This document shows, piece by piece, positions 1 through 9,098 of a DNA stretch of 46,026 nucleotides. Numbering within the stretch: position 1 is the first letter of the stretch; every line of letters starts with the position of its first letter. The notes beneath the pieces are model-generated. The model was not told the origin of the DNA, searched no databases, and saw only the letters and a program-made list of their open reading frames with translations. The stretch is from Candidatus Kuenenia stuttgartensis (GTDB lineage: Bacteria; Planctomycetota; Planctomycetia; Gemmatales; Gemmataceae), in the NCBI GenBank assembly GCA_945875585.1, contig CAMCLK010000040.1, forward strand, positions 1-46,026, written 5' to 3'. Made by a program: the position numbers and the translations under genes.

Positions 1-461
1 TCGGTGCGGGTGTTTGAGGGGCTGAGTATTTCGACCACCAGATCCGCAGGCACATCCAGCACGCCACCGGCAGGGAGCGTTCGGCCCGGGAAGTGGTTCC
101 ACGAGTAGAAGCCGACATCGGGCATCCGCACCCGGCCGGGAATGGTGCGCACGGCGCCAGATTCCGTTGTTAATAGACCCAGATCGTTGTTGTCGAGGTA
201 GCGGCCCATAAAGCGGATAAGCCATGAAGCCAGATGCGACTCGTAAAATCCCATGGGTTTCTCCACGAGTGTTCCATCGACAAGTTCACAAATCGCCCCG
301 TGCAGGTTTTTGCTTTCAGCGGCATCGTGTTCTGTGGCGTGACCAAGTGGAGGATGCAGGCGCACCCGGCAGGCAGGCACGCCGAGGTTTTCCAGCAACT
401 CGGCAACTGTGGCTGGGCCTGTTGTGATGGCTATGGGTTCTGGTAACGCAAGGGTGGCCAT
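1..461 (-). CDS. Uma2 family endonuclease (partial, C-terminus outside the window)
   Basis: Reading leftward from an ATG at 461 the frame stays open to the window edge, giving 153 codons. An SD-like GGAGG lies just upstream of the start. The protein has the features of the Uma2/DUF820 family, a PD-(D/E)XK nuclease-like fold: an N-terminal segment with ELVDGTLVEKPMG, then RMPDVGFYS with the acidic residue, then DLVVEILSPSN with the E-x-L of the core. The biological role of these proteins is unclear; they are very abundant in planctomycetes and cyanobacteria. The gene starts 46 bp after the stop of the secreted-protein gene on the same strand, so the two could share a transcript. The C-terminal part, including the last catalytic Lys, lies outside the window. 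Confidence 0.85.
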   Translation of the reverse strand, partial: MATLALPEPIAITTGPATVAELLENLGVPACRVRLHPPLGHATEHDAAESKNLHGAICELVDGTLVEKPMGFYESHLASWLIRFMGRYLDNNDLGLLTTESGAVRTIPGRVRMPDVGFYSWNHFPGRTLPAGGVLDVPADLVVEILSPSNTRT

Positions 462-507
462 GAACAATCCTCCGGGATCCTGAAATTATAGCCTATGGCC
501 AAGCGAT

Positions 508-1815
508 CTATGGTACGGGCACAAGACGAGCAAGCCGTGTCCGGCGGGCCAATCGGGCAAGGTCGGCGCGGGCGGTGGCATCGCCCGGGTTCAGCCTTCC
601 CGCCACTAGAACGGTGCCATCGGCAGAGGTTCGGACAAAATATTCCAGAATGGCCGGTTTGCCTTTTAAAGTGGACTCAATCACAAAAGTGAACAGGCCC
701 GGTTCCACCTCGCGGGGTGGATCGAGGCGTGTGGCTGTGCCTTCATTTTTGGCCAGCCAGCCGCGTGTTTCTTCCAGATAGGCGGCTGGAGTCGGGCCCC
801 TGCCGGGGGGAGTCAAAGACACCAACACACCGCTACCATCGGCACCATCCAGAGTGATCTGATCTTGCCGCGCTTGGGCGATTTTCCAGCGGCGCGGATA
901 TTCAAGCTTCAGCGGCCCAAGCTCTTCCAGTAGAAGCGTGTTGTCGTCGTCGGGAATTAGCCTGACACCCGCCAGCCCCGCATCGGCAAGCGCTTGGGGT
1001 GGCTCAATGGGCGCGCGGGTGAGGACAAATCTGCCATCGAGTGTGCCGCCATCGGTGCCGTTGGGCCCGGGCAGCACATGCTTGCCACGCAACGAGAGGT
1101 AGGCGATGGCGCCGCGCGCGATGTCAAAATAAAGAAATCCTTCTATCTCTTGGCGGCATGGGCCATCTTCATTGGCGCCAGAGACAACGCCCTGGAAGGT
1201 GACACGCGCCACCTGCCGGAGGTCGATTTCCTGCACCTCGGCAAGCCGGCAGGTAATACCGCCTTCTCGGACGACAATCATATCGGTTAGTTCGCGGACC
1301 ACGCCGGCATCGGCCGACCAAGATTGGCCGATGCTGGCGTCGCGGCCTGCAAGCAACCCGTTCAGGGCCGGGGCGAAGACATCGGTGCGCACCAGTTCGA
1401 TTTCGCCTCGGGTCAGTGGCGCCTCGGGTGAGAAGGGAACTTCCACCGTGTCGCGGCGGAGCAAAACGATGCGGCGGACTTCTGGCCTGATACCACCTTC
1501 TTGTGCTTGATCTCCCAGAGTGCGTTTGAGTTCCGCTTTGCGGTAGGCGCGCACCACGCGTTCGGCCGCGCCTTTAGCGTCGAGAGCCAAGATTCGTTCG
1601 TCGTAGCTGATGGCTGAAGTGCCTCGCACCACAAGAATTTTCCCTTGGCCATCTGGGCCGGGCACCTTGAGAGTTCCGGAAAGTTCCGACCTCGACTCAA
1701 TACGCCAAGCGCCCGAGGTGGTGGGGGCCTCAACCAGCCTAACGGCGGGCTGAGCAGCTACCCGTGCTGGAATCATGCAGAAAAGACAGAAAACCAGAAT
1801 GGTTTTGTAAGACAT
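508..1815 (-). CDS. Secreted protein of unknown function
   Basis: A 435-residue protein with a clear signal peptide: a short basic start, a hydrophobic stretch FCLFCMIPARVA, and a likely cut after AAQ near residue 22. The ATG at 1815 follows GAGGAA at a good spacing. The N-terminal two thirds are rich in charged residues and short beta-like segments and contain two cysteines (ITCRL and GPCRQE) that could form a disulfide. The C-terminal about 130 residues (from LEYPRRWKI) look like a compact domain of the kind found after 'predicted lipoprotein/outer-surface' beta domains, but I do not recognise a family. It is probably exported. Divergent from the sigma factor gene. Confidence 0.8.
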   Translation of the reverse strand: MSYKTILVFCLFCMIPARVAAQPAVRLVEAPTTSGAWRIESRSELSGTLKVPGPDGQGKILVVRGTSAISYDERILALDAKGAAERVVRAYRKAELKRTLGDQAQEGGIRPEVRRIVLLRRDTVEVPFSPEAPLTRGEIELVRTDVFAPALNGLLAGRDASIGQSWSADAGVVRELTDMIVVREGGITCRLAEVQEIDLRQVARVTFQGVVSGANEDGPCRQEIEGFLYFDIARGAIAYLSLRGKHVLPGPNGTDGGTLDGRFVLTRAPIEPPQALADAGLAGVRLIPDDDNTLLLEELGPLKLEYPRRWKIAQARQDQITLDGADGSGVLVSLTPPGRGPTPAAYLEETRGWLAKNEGTATRLDPPREVEPGLFTFVIESTLKGKPAILEYFVRTSADGTVLVAGRLNPGDATARADLARLARRTRLARLVPVP

Positions 1816-2230
1816 GGAAAAAATTCCTCGTGACTTCGGAAAATTTTACCTCAAGTTGCGAAGCCGTGTTGCCGATGGCGGCAGAATCGTGAAGAAGGGG
1901 GTAGATTGGGCGTAAGTTCTTATAAAATAGCATGTTAAGTCTTGTGAACAAATTTCCACCATTTTTAGAAAGGTTTTGGCCCAACTCTTGCAATAGATGG
2001 TGTACCCGCCGTGAAAAAGGTGGAGTGGCTTCTTGGGTGAAAAACGTGAGCTAGGGTTGATCGTGAAAGATTGACACTGCCACGGCGAATAAACCTTGGA
2101 GGCCACCCGGCACGGAGCAGGGGGTGGCGCTTGGGGAGGTCCCTGGCGCAAGAGTGGGCCAAAACGATCCGGTATGCGTAGAGCTATCATGTGCTACGCA
2201 ACGGGGTGTGGCCCGGGAAGGACGAGACCC
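1816..2230. promoter_or_regulatory. Divergent intergenic region upstream of the sigma factor gene
   Basis: About 415 bp separate the secreted-protein start from the preferred sigma-factor start. The stretch from about 1900 to 2060 is AT-richer than the flanks and contains a TATAAAAT-like -10 element near 1919 without a convincing -35 at 17 bp. It must hold promoters for both directions. An in-frame TTG at 2096 would extend the sigma factor by 45 residues of Gly/Arg-rich sequence that looks non-coding. No hairpin or known riboswitch is recognised. Confidence 0.35.
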
Positions 2231-3934
2231 ATGACGGGATTTCGCCTGGACGTGATGCGAGACCTTGCGGACCAGCTCACGCGGTTCGCTCCCTCTGCGC
2301 GGCTTGCCGAGCAGGCGGGAAAAGTCGCTGCATTACGCGCCGACGTCGATCCGGAACGGGTTTATCCTTACCAGTTCGTGGTCTGGCGGATCACGGGGTT
2401 TCGACCGGAAGACCGGCCTAGGCTGATCCTTCCGGGTGCTGATCTCGCTGCCGACCTCGTTTATCTCGAACGTCTGCTTTGTTCGAGCTTGCCGGAACTT
2501 CCCGGCGAGCAACCCGAAGAAGTGCTGACGCTTGGGGAACTGGGAACGCGGTTGGGAGTATCAACCAGAACATTGCGCCGATGGCAGACGCTTGGTTTGG
2601 TGGGCTCCCCCGTTGTGGTTGAAGGGAAACGCCGGTTGTTATTTCGCTGGAGTGAGGTGGAACGGTTCGTGGCGCGCAATGCGGCCCGTGTTGAGCGGGG
2701 AGCGCGTTTCGAGCGGATGGAAGCCTCGGAGCGGGACAGCATTCTGGAACGTGTGCGTGCTTTTGCCAATGAAGGATTCGGTTTGTTGCAAGCCAGCAGG
2801 CGCGCGGCACGCGAATTCGGCAGAGCTGTGGAAACGGTTCGGGCGCTGGTGAAAAACCACGACCGCACCAGCCCACGCGCAGCCCTTTACCCGGCCCGGA
2901 CAGGTCCATTCGATCGGTTGACGAAGTGGGATATCTATTCCAGTTACCGGAGGGGTCAATCCGTGGAAAACATCGCTAAGTCTCATCAGCGCTCCCGCAA
3001 CTCGGTTTACCGGGTCATTCATGAGGTGCGTGCCCAGCGCCTAGCTGAGCTCAACATCGACCTGATCTCCAGTCCGGCATTCGAAGATGCCACGCTCGAA
3101 TCTGAAATCCTTGGGCAGATGCCCAACGAAGCCGATTACGAGTCCCGACGATCCGCCATGCGCGCCCCTCGCGATGTGCCCGCGGAGTTGGCATCCCTGT
3201 ACTTGGTGCCTCTCCTCGAGAAAGATCAGGAACAGCACCTGTTCCGCCAGATGAACTTCCTTAAATGCCAGGCGTCGCGACTTCGCGACTCCTTCTGCAC
3301 CACCGATATCGATGGTGCCCGGGTTGTCGAACCCGCCAAGGTGAAAATTTCCACCCTCGACGAAATCGACAGCCTTCTCAAGCAGGCCACCCGTATTCGC
3401 GACCTGCTCATCAACGCCAACATGCGCCTTGTGGTGAACATTGCCAAGAAGCACACGGCGCCCGGCGATAGCCTCTTCGAGGTCATTAGCGATGGCAACG
3501 TCTCGCTGATGAAAGCTGTTGAAAAGTTCGACTACACCCGTGGGTTCAAGTTCTCCACCTACGCCAGTTGGGCGATCATGAAGAACTTTTCCCGCAGCCT
3601 GCCCGATGAAAAGGTCCGCCGCGACCGCTTCCTCACCGGTCAGGAAGAAATTTTCGACCTGCGCGCCGACCTGCGCAGCAACGAATCAGACCTGCTCTCG
3701 CAGCAGGCACGCGCCACCGAGAGCGTGCACGGGTTGCTCGAACAACTCGATCCACGCGAACGCGCCATCATCCGCCTCCGCGCCGGCCTCGAGAGCGACA
3801 TGCCACGTGGTTTGACGCTGGCGGAAATCGGCAACCGCTTTGGGATCACCAAGGAAAGGGTTCGCCAGCTTCATGCCCGCAGCATGCGGAAGCTGCGCAC
3901 CTTGGCCCAGGATCAGCATGTCGATGCTCCCTGA
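2231..3934 (+). CDS. Sigma-70 family sigma factor with N-terminal HTH modules
   Basis: The protein is 567 residues from the ATG at 2231, preceded by GGAAGG about 11 bp upstream. Residues about 95-150 form a MerR/excisionase-type helix-turn-helix (LTLGELGTRLGVSTRTLRRW, then a wing ending at ERFVARN). Residues about 231-268 contain a second HTH-like segment (SVENIAKSHQRSRNSVYRVI). The C-terminal half is a sigma factor: a region 1.2-like stretch at about 317-345, region 2 at about 376-456 (MRLVVNIAKKH, GNVSLMKAVEKFDYTRG, FKFSTYASWAI) and region 4 at about 498-558 (LTLAEIGNRFGITKERVRQL). Region 3 looks very short. It should bind core RNA polymerase and select promoters. The extra DNA-binding modules could give upstream contacts or accept a signal (inference). 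Not an ECF type and not a standard RpoD. Confidence 0.9.
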   Translation: MTGFRLDVMRDLADQLTRFAPSARLAEQAGKVAALRADVDPERVYPYQFVVWRITGFRPEDRPRLILPGADLAADLVYLERLLCSSLPELPGEQPEEVLTLGELGTRLGVSTRTLRRWQTLGLVGSPVVVEGKRRLLFRWSEVERFVARNAARVERGARFERMEASERDSILERVRAFANEGFGLLQASRRAAREFGRAVETVRALVKNHDRTSPRAALYPARTGPFDRLTKWDIYSSYRRGQSVENIAKSHQRSRNSVYRVIHEVRAQRLAELNIDLISSPAFEDATLESEILGQMPNEADYESRRSAMRAPRDVPAELASLYLVPLLEKDQEQHLFRQMNFLKCQASRLRDSFCTTDIDGARVVEPAKVKISTLDEIDSLLKQATRIRDLLINANMRLVVNIAKKHTAPGDSLFEVISDGNVSLMKAVEKFDYTRGFKFSTYASWAIMKNFSRSLPDEKVRRDRFLTGQEEIFDLRADLRSNESDLLSQQARATESVHGLLEQLDPRERAIIRLRAGLESDMPRGLTLAEIGNRFGITKERVRQLHARSMRKLRTLAQDQHVDAP

Positions 3935-3956
3935 TTCTAGAATCTAACAACACACA

Positions 3957-3986
3957 GGCCGCGGGCTTTCACCCGCGGCCTTTTTT
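3957..3986 (+). terminator. Rho-independent terminator after the sigma factor gene
   Basis: A perfect 9-bp stem (GGCCGCGGG at 3957-3965, CCCGCGGCC at 3972-3980) with a 6-nt loop is followed by six T. It lies 22 bp after the sigma-factor stop and 19 bp before the 3' end of the convergent sulfatase gene, so it probably serves the plus-strand gene and may block read-through in the other direction. Confidence 0.92.
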
Positions 3987-4005
3987 GTTACAGCGTTTTG
4001 CCGGT

Positions 4006-5445
4006 TCAGCGCGCGGTTCGTGGCCCGGGTTTCATGGGGCCGTCCACACCGCCGGGTGGTAGCTTGTCGGCGAAACGGTCGTCGTCTTTGGCTTCTGCTT
4101 TCAATCGCGTCAATTCCGCTTTCAGCTTCGCCACCGTGGCGGATTGCGATGCTTCGGCGACCACATTCTTCAATTCGCGCGGATCGGCTTGAAGGTCGTA
4201 CAGTTCCCACTGGCCGATTTTGGGAAAATGAATCAACTTGTGCGTGGCGGTGCGCACGCCGTGGTGGGGTTGCACCTTGTGCGCTCCGGGGTAGTCGTAA
4301 TACCGGTAGTACATGCTTGTGCGCCAGTCGGAAGGCGCCTTGCCACCCAAAACGTTCAGGGCGTTGCGTCCCTGCATGTCGGCAGGCACAGGCTGATTGG
4401 CAGCAGCCAAAAAGGTGGGGGCGTAGTCGATATTCAAAACCATGGAACTGTTGGTGGTGCCTGCCGGAATGTGGTCGGGCCAGCGGGCCAAAAAAGGAGT
4501 GCGCAGCGATTCTTCGTACATGAACCGCTTGTCGTACCAGCCATGGTCGCCCAGATAGAAGCCTTGATCCGAGGTGTAGATCACCAGGGTGTTTTTTGCC
4601 AAACCTTTGGCATCGAGGTGGTCGAGCAACCTGCCGACAGAATCGTCCACCGATTCAACGCACGCCAGATAATCTTGCATGTAACGCTGGTAGTTCCAGA
4701 TTTTGAGTTGCCGGGGAGTTAATCCCTCGGGTGGTTTTTCTTTCACATCGGTGGGTGTCAGGTCGCGTTCCACGCGCATGGTAGCTTCGCGTGCCGCATC
4801 CGACCGTGTGGAGTAGTCGTCATCGAATGTTGCTGGTAACGGAACTTCAATGTTTTTCCACTTTGCCGCCTTGTCCGCGCGCGGTTGCCAGTTGCGGTGG
4901 GGGGCTTTGTGATGGCACATCAGGAAGAACGGTTTGTCTGCCGGGCGCTTGTCGATGAAGTCGATGGCAAATTCTGTAATCAGGTCGGTGCAGTATCCGG
5001 TGTGCTTGGTTGCCTCGGTGGCGTTATAAAAAACCGGATTGTGGTATAGGCCTTGCCCCGGGAGGATCCGCCACGAGCTGAAACCGGCGGGGTCGCTTCC
5101 CAGATGCCATTTGCCAATCATTCCTGTGTGGTATCCGGATTGTTGCAAAAGTTTGGCGACAGTCTGCCGCGCGGGATCGAGCCGGTTGAACGCGGGCACC
5201 CCATTGATATGCGAATACTGCCCTGTCAGAATTGCCGCCCGCGAAGGCGTGCAGATGGAGTTGGTCACCATGCAGCGGTCGAGGCGCACGCCCTCGCGCG
5301 CCAAACGATCGATCTGCGGTGTTTTATTGACCGTGCTGCCATACGACGAAATGGCGTGGTAGGCGTGGTCGTCCGACATAATGAACAGAATATTCGGTCG
5401 TTGCTGATCGCAGCAAAGCAAGGCAAATAGAAGAAACGGTGACAT
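4006..5445 (-). CDS. Sulfatase (formylglycine type)
   Basis: A 479-residue sulfatase of the alkaline-phosphatase superfamily. It has a short hydrophobic N-terminus (SPFLLFALLCC), probably a signal or lipoprotein peptide, then the metal site segment PNILFIMSDDHA. The core motif CTPSRAAILTGQ has Cys65, the residue converted to formylglycine. The later motifs KWHLGSDP and TSDQGFYLGDHGW supply active-site Lys/His and metal ligands. The C-terminus carries the ELYDLQADPRELKN segment common in this family. It would cleave sulfate esters, probably from an exported or imported polysaccharide or glycan; the substrate cannot be read from sequence. The nearest relatives by motif are N-acetylglucosamine/mucin-type sulfatases (inference). 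It lies 71 bp downstream of the DUF1559 gene on the same strand. Confidence 0.93.
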   Translation of the reverse strand: MSPFLLFALLCCDQQRPNILFIMSDDHAYHAISSYGSTVNKTPQIDRLAREGVRLDRCMVTNSICTPSRAAILTGQYSHINGVPAFNRLDPARQTVAKLLQQSGYHTGMIGKWHLGSDPAGFSSWRILPGQGLYHNPVFYNATEATKHTGYCTDLITEFAIDFIDKRPADKPFFLMCHHKAPHRNWQPRADKAAKWKNIEVPLPATFDDDYSTRSDAAREATMRVERDLTPTDVKEKPPEGLTPRQLKIWNYQRYMQDYLACVESVDDSVGRLLDHLDAKGLAKNTLVIYTSDQGFYLGDHGWYDKRFMYEESLRTPFLARWPDHIPAGTTNSSMVLNIDYAPTFLAAANQPVPADMQGRNALNVLGGKAPSDWRTSMYYRYYDYPGAHKVQPHHGVRTATHKLIHFPKIGQWELYDLQADPRELKNVVAEASQSATVAKLKAELTRLKAEAKDDDRFADKLPPGGVDGPMKPGPRTAR

Positions 5446-5516
5446 TGATAAGTTCCCAAGGGCCGCAGGGAGATTGCAGGCACAAGGGTAACACCCGCCG
5501 GAAGAAGATCAAGCGC

Positions 5517-6515
5517 TTACCAACCTCCGGGTGTTTCGCCTCCCGCACGCGACGAAAGTGCCAGCATGACCGATGGTGCTATCGAAGTGGCTATGAATCG
5601 CGTGGAACCATCGAGGAATGCGAAATTCACACCACCTGAATGGTGGCTGCCATAGGCCATCCAGCGGTACTGGATAAACATTTCGACATCAGCCAAGGGG
5701 ACAGGTGGGGGTGGCAGTAAGGGCATGCCAATGCCGGGAGGCGGTGGTGGAATATACGTTTTGCCCATGTTTCCATTCAGTAAGGCCGCACCTGAATGTG
5801 TGATCTGGTAAAGAGCCATCGGCCCGGCGGGAGCCCAGACGCGGAGTTGGGTGAACGGTTGCAAAGGCGGCACAGGCTTGGGTAGCAAGGGCGCGCTCAA
5901 CCAACTGTCCCATGCCCCATCTGTATGGGTGCGTTCACCCATAAGAATGGTTTGGCTTTGTCCGTCGAGCACGTCTGCCATGCGTATAGCGACCTGGTTG
6001 GCCTTGGGTTTGGAGAGTGGGCCTGTCTCGTGAAAAATGCCATCGTTTTTCGCCTGATCCTGCGGCAAGGACATGGTGCCACCGTTGCCGCCATAGCTTG
6101 TCACGCCAGCCATCAGGGCTGCACCCGCCAACGGTTCTGGATTGTTGGGTATGGTTGCCGAGGGGCAGACCAATCCCTTAATGGCAGCCGTTGCCGGGCC
6201 GCCGGGAGTCTGGTTGTTGGAAGGCACGGCCCAGTCGATGCGCTGGTAGAGCGCGTTCTGTTCAATGTAAGGCAAGAGAAAACAGAATAGACCGCCATTG
6301 TGGTTCAGGCTGCGCTCGTAGCCGGGCGGAAACTCGCCAGCGGAACCGTGGTAGTTAGCCGTGGCGAGCGCCAATTGCTTGAGGTTGTTTTGGCAACTGA
6401 GACGGTTGGCGGCCTCGCGCACCTTTTGAATCGCTGGCACAAGCAGAGCGATAAGAACGCCAATGATGGCAATCACCACCAGCAGTTCAATGAGCGTGAA
6501 TCCGCGGCGGCGCAT
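5517..6515 (-). CDS. DUF1559 protein with prepilin-type N-terminus (first copy)
   Basis: A 332-residue protein from the ATG at 6515, which has GGAGA about 6 bp upstream; a longer reading frame to 6650 lacks such a site. It opens with the type IV prepilin/pseudopilin methylation motif ([19 protein letters not shown]), followed by [20 protein letters not shown]. It ends with the H-x9-DG motif (HHSGGVNFAFLDGS). This is the planctomycete-expanded DUF1559 family. The N-terminal helix suggests processing by a prepilin peptidase and assembly at the membrane or in a pilus-like structure; the role is unknown. The middle is Pro-rich (a run of IPPPPPGIGMPLLPPPP type). A second copy lies at 41211-42215. 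Confidence 0.93.
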   Translation of the reverse strand: MRRRGFTLIELLVVIAIIGVLIALLVPAIQKVREAANRLSCQNNLKQLALATANYHGSAGEFPPGYERSLNHNGGLFCFLLPYIEQNALYQRIDWAVPSNNQTPGGPATAAIKGLVCPSATIPNNPEPLAGAALMAGVTSYGGNGGTMSLPQDQAKNDGIFHETGPLSKPKANQVAIRMADVLDGQSQTILMGERTHTDGAWDSWLSAPLLPKPVPPLQPFTQLRVWAPAGPMALYQITHSGAALLNGNMGKTYIPPPPPGIGMPLLPPPPVPLADVEMFIQYRWMAYGSHHSGGVNFAFLDGSTRFIATSIAPSVMLALSSRAGGETPGGW

Positions 6516-6634
6516 GGCGAATCTCCGTGGCGCGGGCCGAAAGGGAAGGCGCCATCTCTTCTGCCTTCGACCACACGTGTTGGCGCCGTGATTCAAAGTC
6601 TGGCAACGCGAGGTATTTTTTGCGGGCAGACCAC

Positions 6635-6667
6635 GAAAAAACCCGCGCATCTGTCAGATTCGCGGGT
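6635..6667 (-). terminator. Rho-independent terminator after the DUF1080 gene
   Basis: On the minus strand ACCCGCG (6667-6661) pairs with CGCGGGT (6647-6641). The 13-nt centre (6648-6660) can itself fold, and a run of T follows (the A run at 6635-6640 on the plus strand). It lies about 30 bp beyond the DUF1080 stop and separates that gene from the DUF1559 gene downstream. Confidence 0.7.
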
Positions 6668-6698
6668 CGCGGTGAATCGAGTTGTTGCAGGGTAAGCG

Positions 6699-7304
6699 TT
6701 ACTTGATTTCTTTCACTTCAACCTTGCGCACCCACACGGTGGAACCTGGATCGTGCTGCTGAATGGCCAGGTGACCCTTGGTGAAGTCGAACTTGGGGTC
6801 GGTCACCTTGGTATCGACCGTGACCTTGCCGTTGACCTTGATCACAATGTGGTTGCCCTTGGCGGTGACTTCCTGAACAAACCAAGTGTTGGGTGGAACA
6901 AGGATATCATAAACCTTGACCACGTTGTAAAGGCTGCCGGTCTTGACCTTGTCGCTGCCGGTGCTGTTGATTTGCGCTTCGAAGCCGGGTGGGAACGCCT
7001 TGGCGTACTTCACGCGGAAGTACTGGCCGCTGTTGCCCTTGTCGCTGATCTTGGCTTCAATGCGATAAACAAGATCGGTAAAGTCGTCGCGTTCGGTGAA
7101 GAGGTGGCCGGCGGGGCCGGTGCCCTTGATGGCGCCGTCTTCCACTTCCCACTTCGCCTTGTCGTCGGGGTGGGTCTTCCAGCCGGACAGATCCTTGCCA
7201 TTGAACAACTGGACAAAGCCACCTTCTGGCTTGTCTTGCGCGGTGGCAAATCCGGCCAAGCCGATCAGGGAGAGGGCCGCAATGGCCCGACACGAAAACG
7301 TCAT
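6699..7304 (-). CDS. DUF1080 (3-keto-disaccharide hydrolase-type) secreted protein
   Basis: A 201-residue protein from the ATG at 7304, with AGGAG about 10 bp upstream; the reading frame extends further but without a start signal. A signal peptide (AIAALSLIGLAGFATAQ) ends near residue 23. The mature part is a single concanavalin-like jelly-roll of the DUF1080 family: LFNGKDLSGWKTH near its start, then EVEDGAIKGTGPAGHLFTE, and NGKVTVDTKVTDP followed by KGHLAIQQHDPGSTVWVRKVEVKEI at the end. Members are usually periplasmic or extracellular and have been annotated as 3-keto-disaccharide hydrolases; some are only carbohydrate-binding. The short, single-domain form here says nothing about which. 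It is divergent from the MFS gene. Confidence 0.92.
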   Translation of the reverse strand: MTFSCRAIAALSLIGLAGFATAQDKPEGGFVQLFNGKDLSGWKTHPDDKAKWEVEDGAIKGTGPAGHLFTERDDFTDLVYRIEAKISDKGNSGQYFRVKYAKAFPPGFEAQINSTGSDKVKTGSLYNVVKVYDILVPPNTWFVQEVTAKGNHIVIKVNGKVTVDTKVTDPKFDFTKGHLAIQQHDPGSTVWVRKVEVKEIK

Positions 7305-7489
7305 GCGTTGGATGCTCCTGGGTGTGGTGCCTCTCGGCGCGGTTGTCGCTCCGGCCCGCTCAGGCGTCACATTCGTTATGCTATCCTGATGGGTTGCCAC
7401 GGCCAGCATGAAAACCGCCCCTAGGACCACGAGTCCTTCCCGATTACACTGTCGCAAGATTTCTCGAACCCGTCATCCAGGGATTTTCA

Positions 7490-9016
7490 ATGACTGCCAA
7501 CAGCTTCCGACCCAGTGGCTCCAACGCCCGCATGGCAGCACTTTTGGCGGCTTTTCTGGGCTGGATGTTCGATGGTTTCGAGATAGGCCTCTTCCCGGTC
7601 ATCTCGCGCCCCGCACTCATCGACCTGCTCCACTTGGGCACTGCCGAGAAAGCACTCGTCGATTCCGAGGTTGGCCGGTGGAATGGCGTGATCATCGCGG
7701 CATTTTTGGCTGGTGCCGCCACCGGAGGCGTGCTTTTTGGCTGGTTGGGAGACCGCATCGGCCGGGTGCGCGCCATGTCGCTCAGCATTCTCACCTATGC
7801 CGGTTTCAGTGGTATGGGCGCTTTCTGCACCGAACCGTGGCACATGGTGGTAGTCCGCTTTGCCGCGGCATTGGGCATGGGAGGTGAATGGTCGCTGGGG
7901 GTGGCCCTGGTACGTGAAGTCTGGGGGGGCAGGTCACCGGCTTTGCTGGCGGGCCTGATTGGCGCTGCCGCCAATGCAGGGTTCGCGCTTGTCGGCTTCA
8001 TCAGCCTTGGCATCAATCAACTTCAAGGAATACTGGCATCGTGGGGATTGGCAGACGATTGGGTGAAATGGCGGCTGCTGATGCTGGTGGGATTGGTTCC
8101 CGCGCTCCTCACCTTCATTATTCGCCTCTTTGTTCCCGAATCGGAAGATTGGGAAGCTGAAAAGGCCAAGGGCGCTACCGACGGTTGGCGCAGCGAAGAC
8201 CTGTTCGGCGTGTTGCTGGGAGCGGTGGCCTCACTCGCCATTCTGGCTTTGTGGGCCAACAATCTTTCCTATCCGGTTCGTCTGGTGGGAACGGTGGCCC
8301 TCATGGTCGTGGTGCTCGTGGGCTACCTCTACCCGGTGCGGAAATATCTGGGGCGCATGGGAACTGGGCCAGAAGGCGCCATCATTTTGGGGCGCATGCA
8401 ACTGGGTGCCTCGCTTTCGGGAATTGCCCTTTTGGGAACATGGGCCAGCATGCAGTGGGCGCCCACATGGGTGGGAAAAATATCCACCGACCCGGATGCC
8501 CGCGCCTGGACCCAGATCGCCAGCGCCACGGGCGCCATCTTCGGAGGTATGTTCGGCGCGTACCTAGGCGCCATGGCTGGCCGCCGCGTGGCTTATGCCG
8601 TGCTCTGTTTGCTTTCGTTAGCTTCTGTTCAGTACTTTTATCGCATGAACGATGGTTACAACACTCACTTTCTGGCCTCGGCGTTTGTGGCAGGCGGTTT
8701 GACAGCATCGTTTTACGGCTGGTTACCCCTCTATTTACCTGAGTTGTTCCCTACGCGTGTCCGAGCCACAGCGCAAGGTTTTTGCTTCAATTTCGGGCGC
8801 ATCATCGCTGCTATTGGCGCTCTACAAACGGGCGCATTGATGAAGGGTGTCTTCGAGGAAGATTACGCCAAGGCATGCTCTTTCATGAGCCTTGTCTATC
8901 TGGCTGGACCTGTGCTTATATTGTTTGCGCCCATGACAGTGGCGCGATCCGGCATTTTCGGGGGAACCAGCAAAGCGTTTCCCGCGGAAACGAACCAGAA
9001 TGGGCTTGAAACCTGA
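7490..9016 (+). CDS. MFS transporter
   Basis: A 508-residue major facilitator protein. The start follows AGGGA. The first helix WMFDGFEIGLFPVI, with its Asp, resembles the sugar-acid / aromatic-acid:H+ symporter branches. Loop 2-3 has the MFS signature motif A (GWLGDRIGRVRAM), and helix 4 has VVRFAAALGMGGEWSLG, typical of the metabolite:H+ symporters. A long hydrophilic loop in the middle (PESEDWEAEKAKGATDG) separates the two six-helix halves, and the second half contains LPLYLPELFPTRVRATAQG, the same-family signature. The substrate is not readable; a small carboxylate or sugar acid is a reasonable guess. Divergent from the DUF1080 gene with 185 bp between the starts. Confidence 0.9.
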   Translation: MTANSFRPSGSNARMAALLAAFLGWMFDGFEIGLFPVISRPALIDLLHLGTAEKALVDSEVGRWNGVIIAAFLAGAATGGVLFGWLGDRIGRVRAMSLSILTYAGFSGMGAFCTEPWHMVVVRFAAALGMGGEWSLGVALVREVWGGRSPALLAGLIGAAANAGFALVGFISLGINQLQGILASWGLADDWVKWRLLMLVGLVPALLTFIIRLFVPESEDWEAEKAKGATDGWRSEDLFGVLLGAVASLAILALWANNLSYPVRLVGTVALMVVVLVGYLYPVRKYLGRMGTGPEGAIILGRMQLGASLSGIALLGTWASMQWAPTWVGKISTDPDARAWTQIASATGAIFGGMFGAYLGAMAGRRVAYAVLCLLSLASVQYFYRMNDGYNTHFLASAFVAGGLTASFYGWLPLYLPELFPTRVRATAQGFCFNFGRIIAAIGALQTGALMKGVFEEDYAKACSFMSLVYLAGPVLILFAPMTVARSGIFGGTSKAFPAETNQNGLET

Positions 9017-9098
9017 CAATATCAAAGAAGAGCGAACTTTGCTTGTTTGTTACAATTCAAGGTATTGGCCCAAATCCTGTCATTAGTGGATATTCGCC

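Noticed and set aside
2096..2230. N-terminal extension of the sigma factor from TTG at 2096
   Set aside because: The added residues are Gly/Arg/Pro-rich without domain character, and ATG at 2231 has a better SD.
6753..7424. Plus-strand open frame opposite the DUF1080 gene
   Set aside because: Shadow frame over a gene with clear family motifs and an SD.
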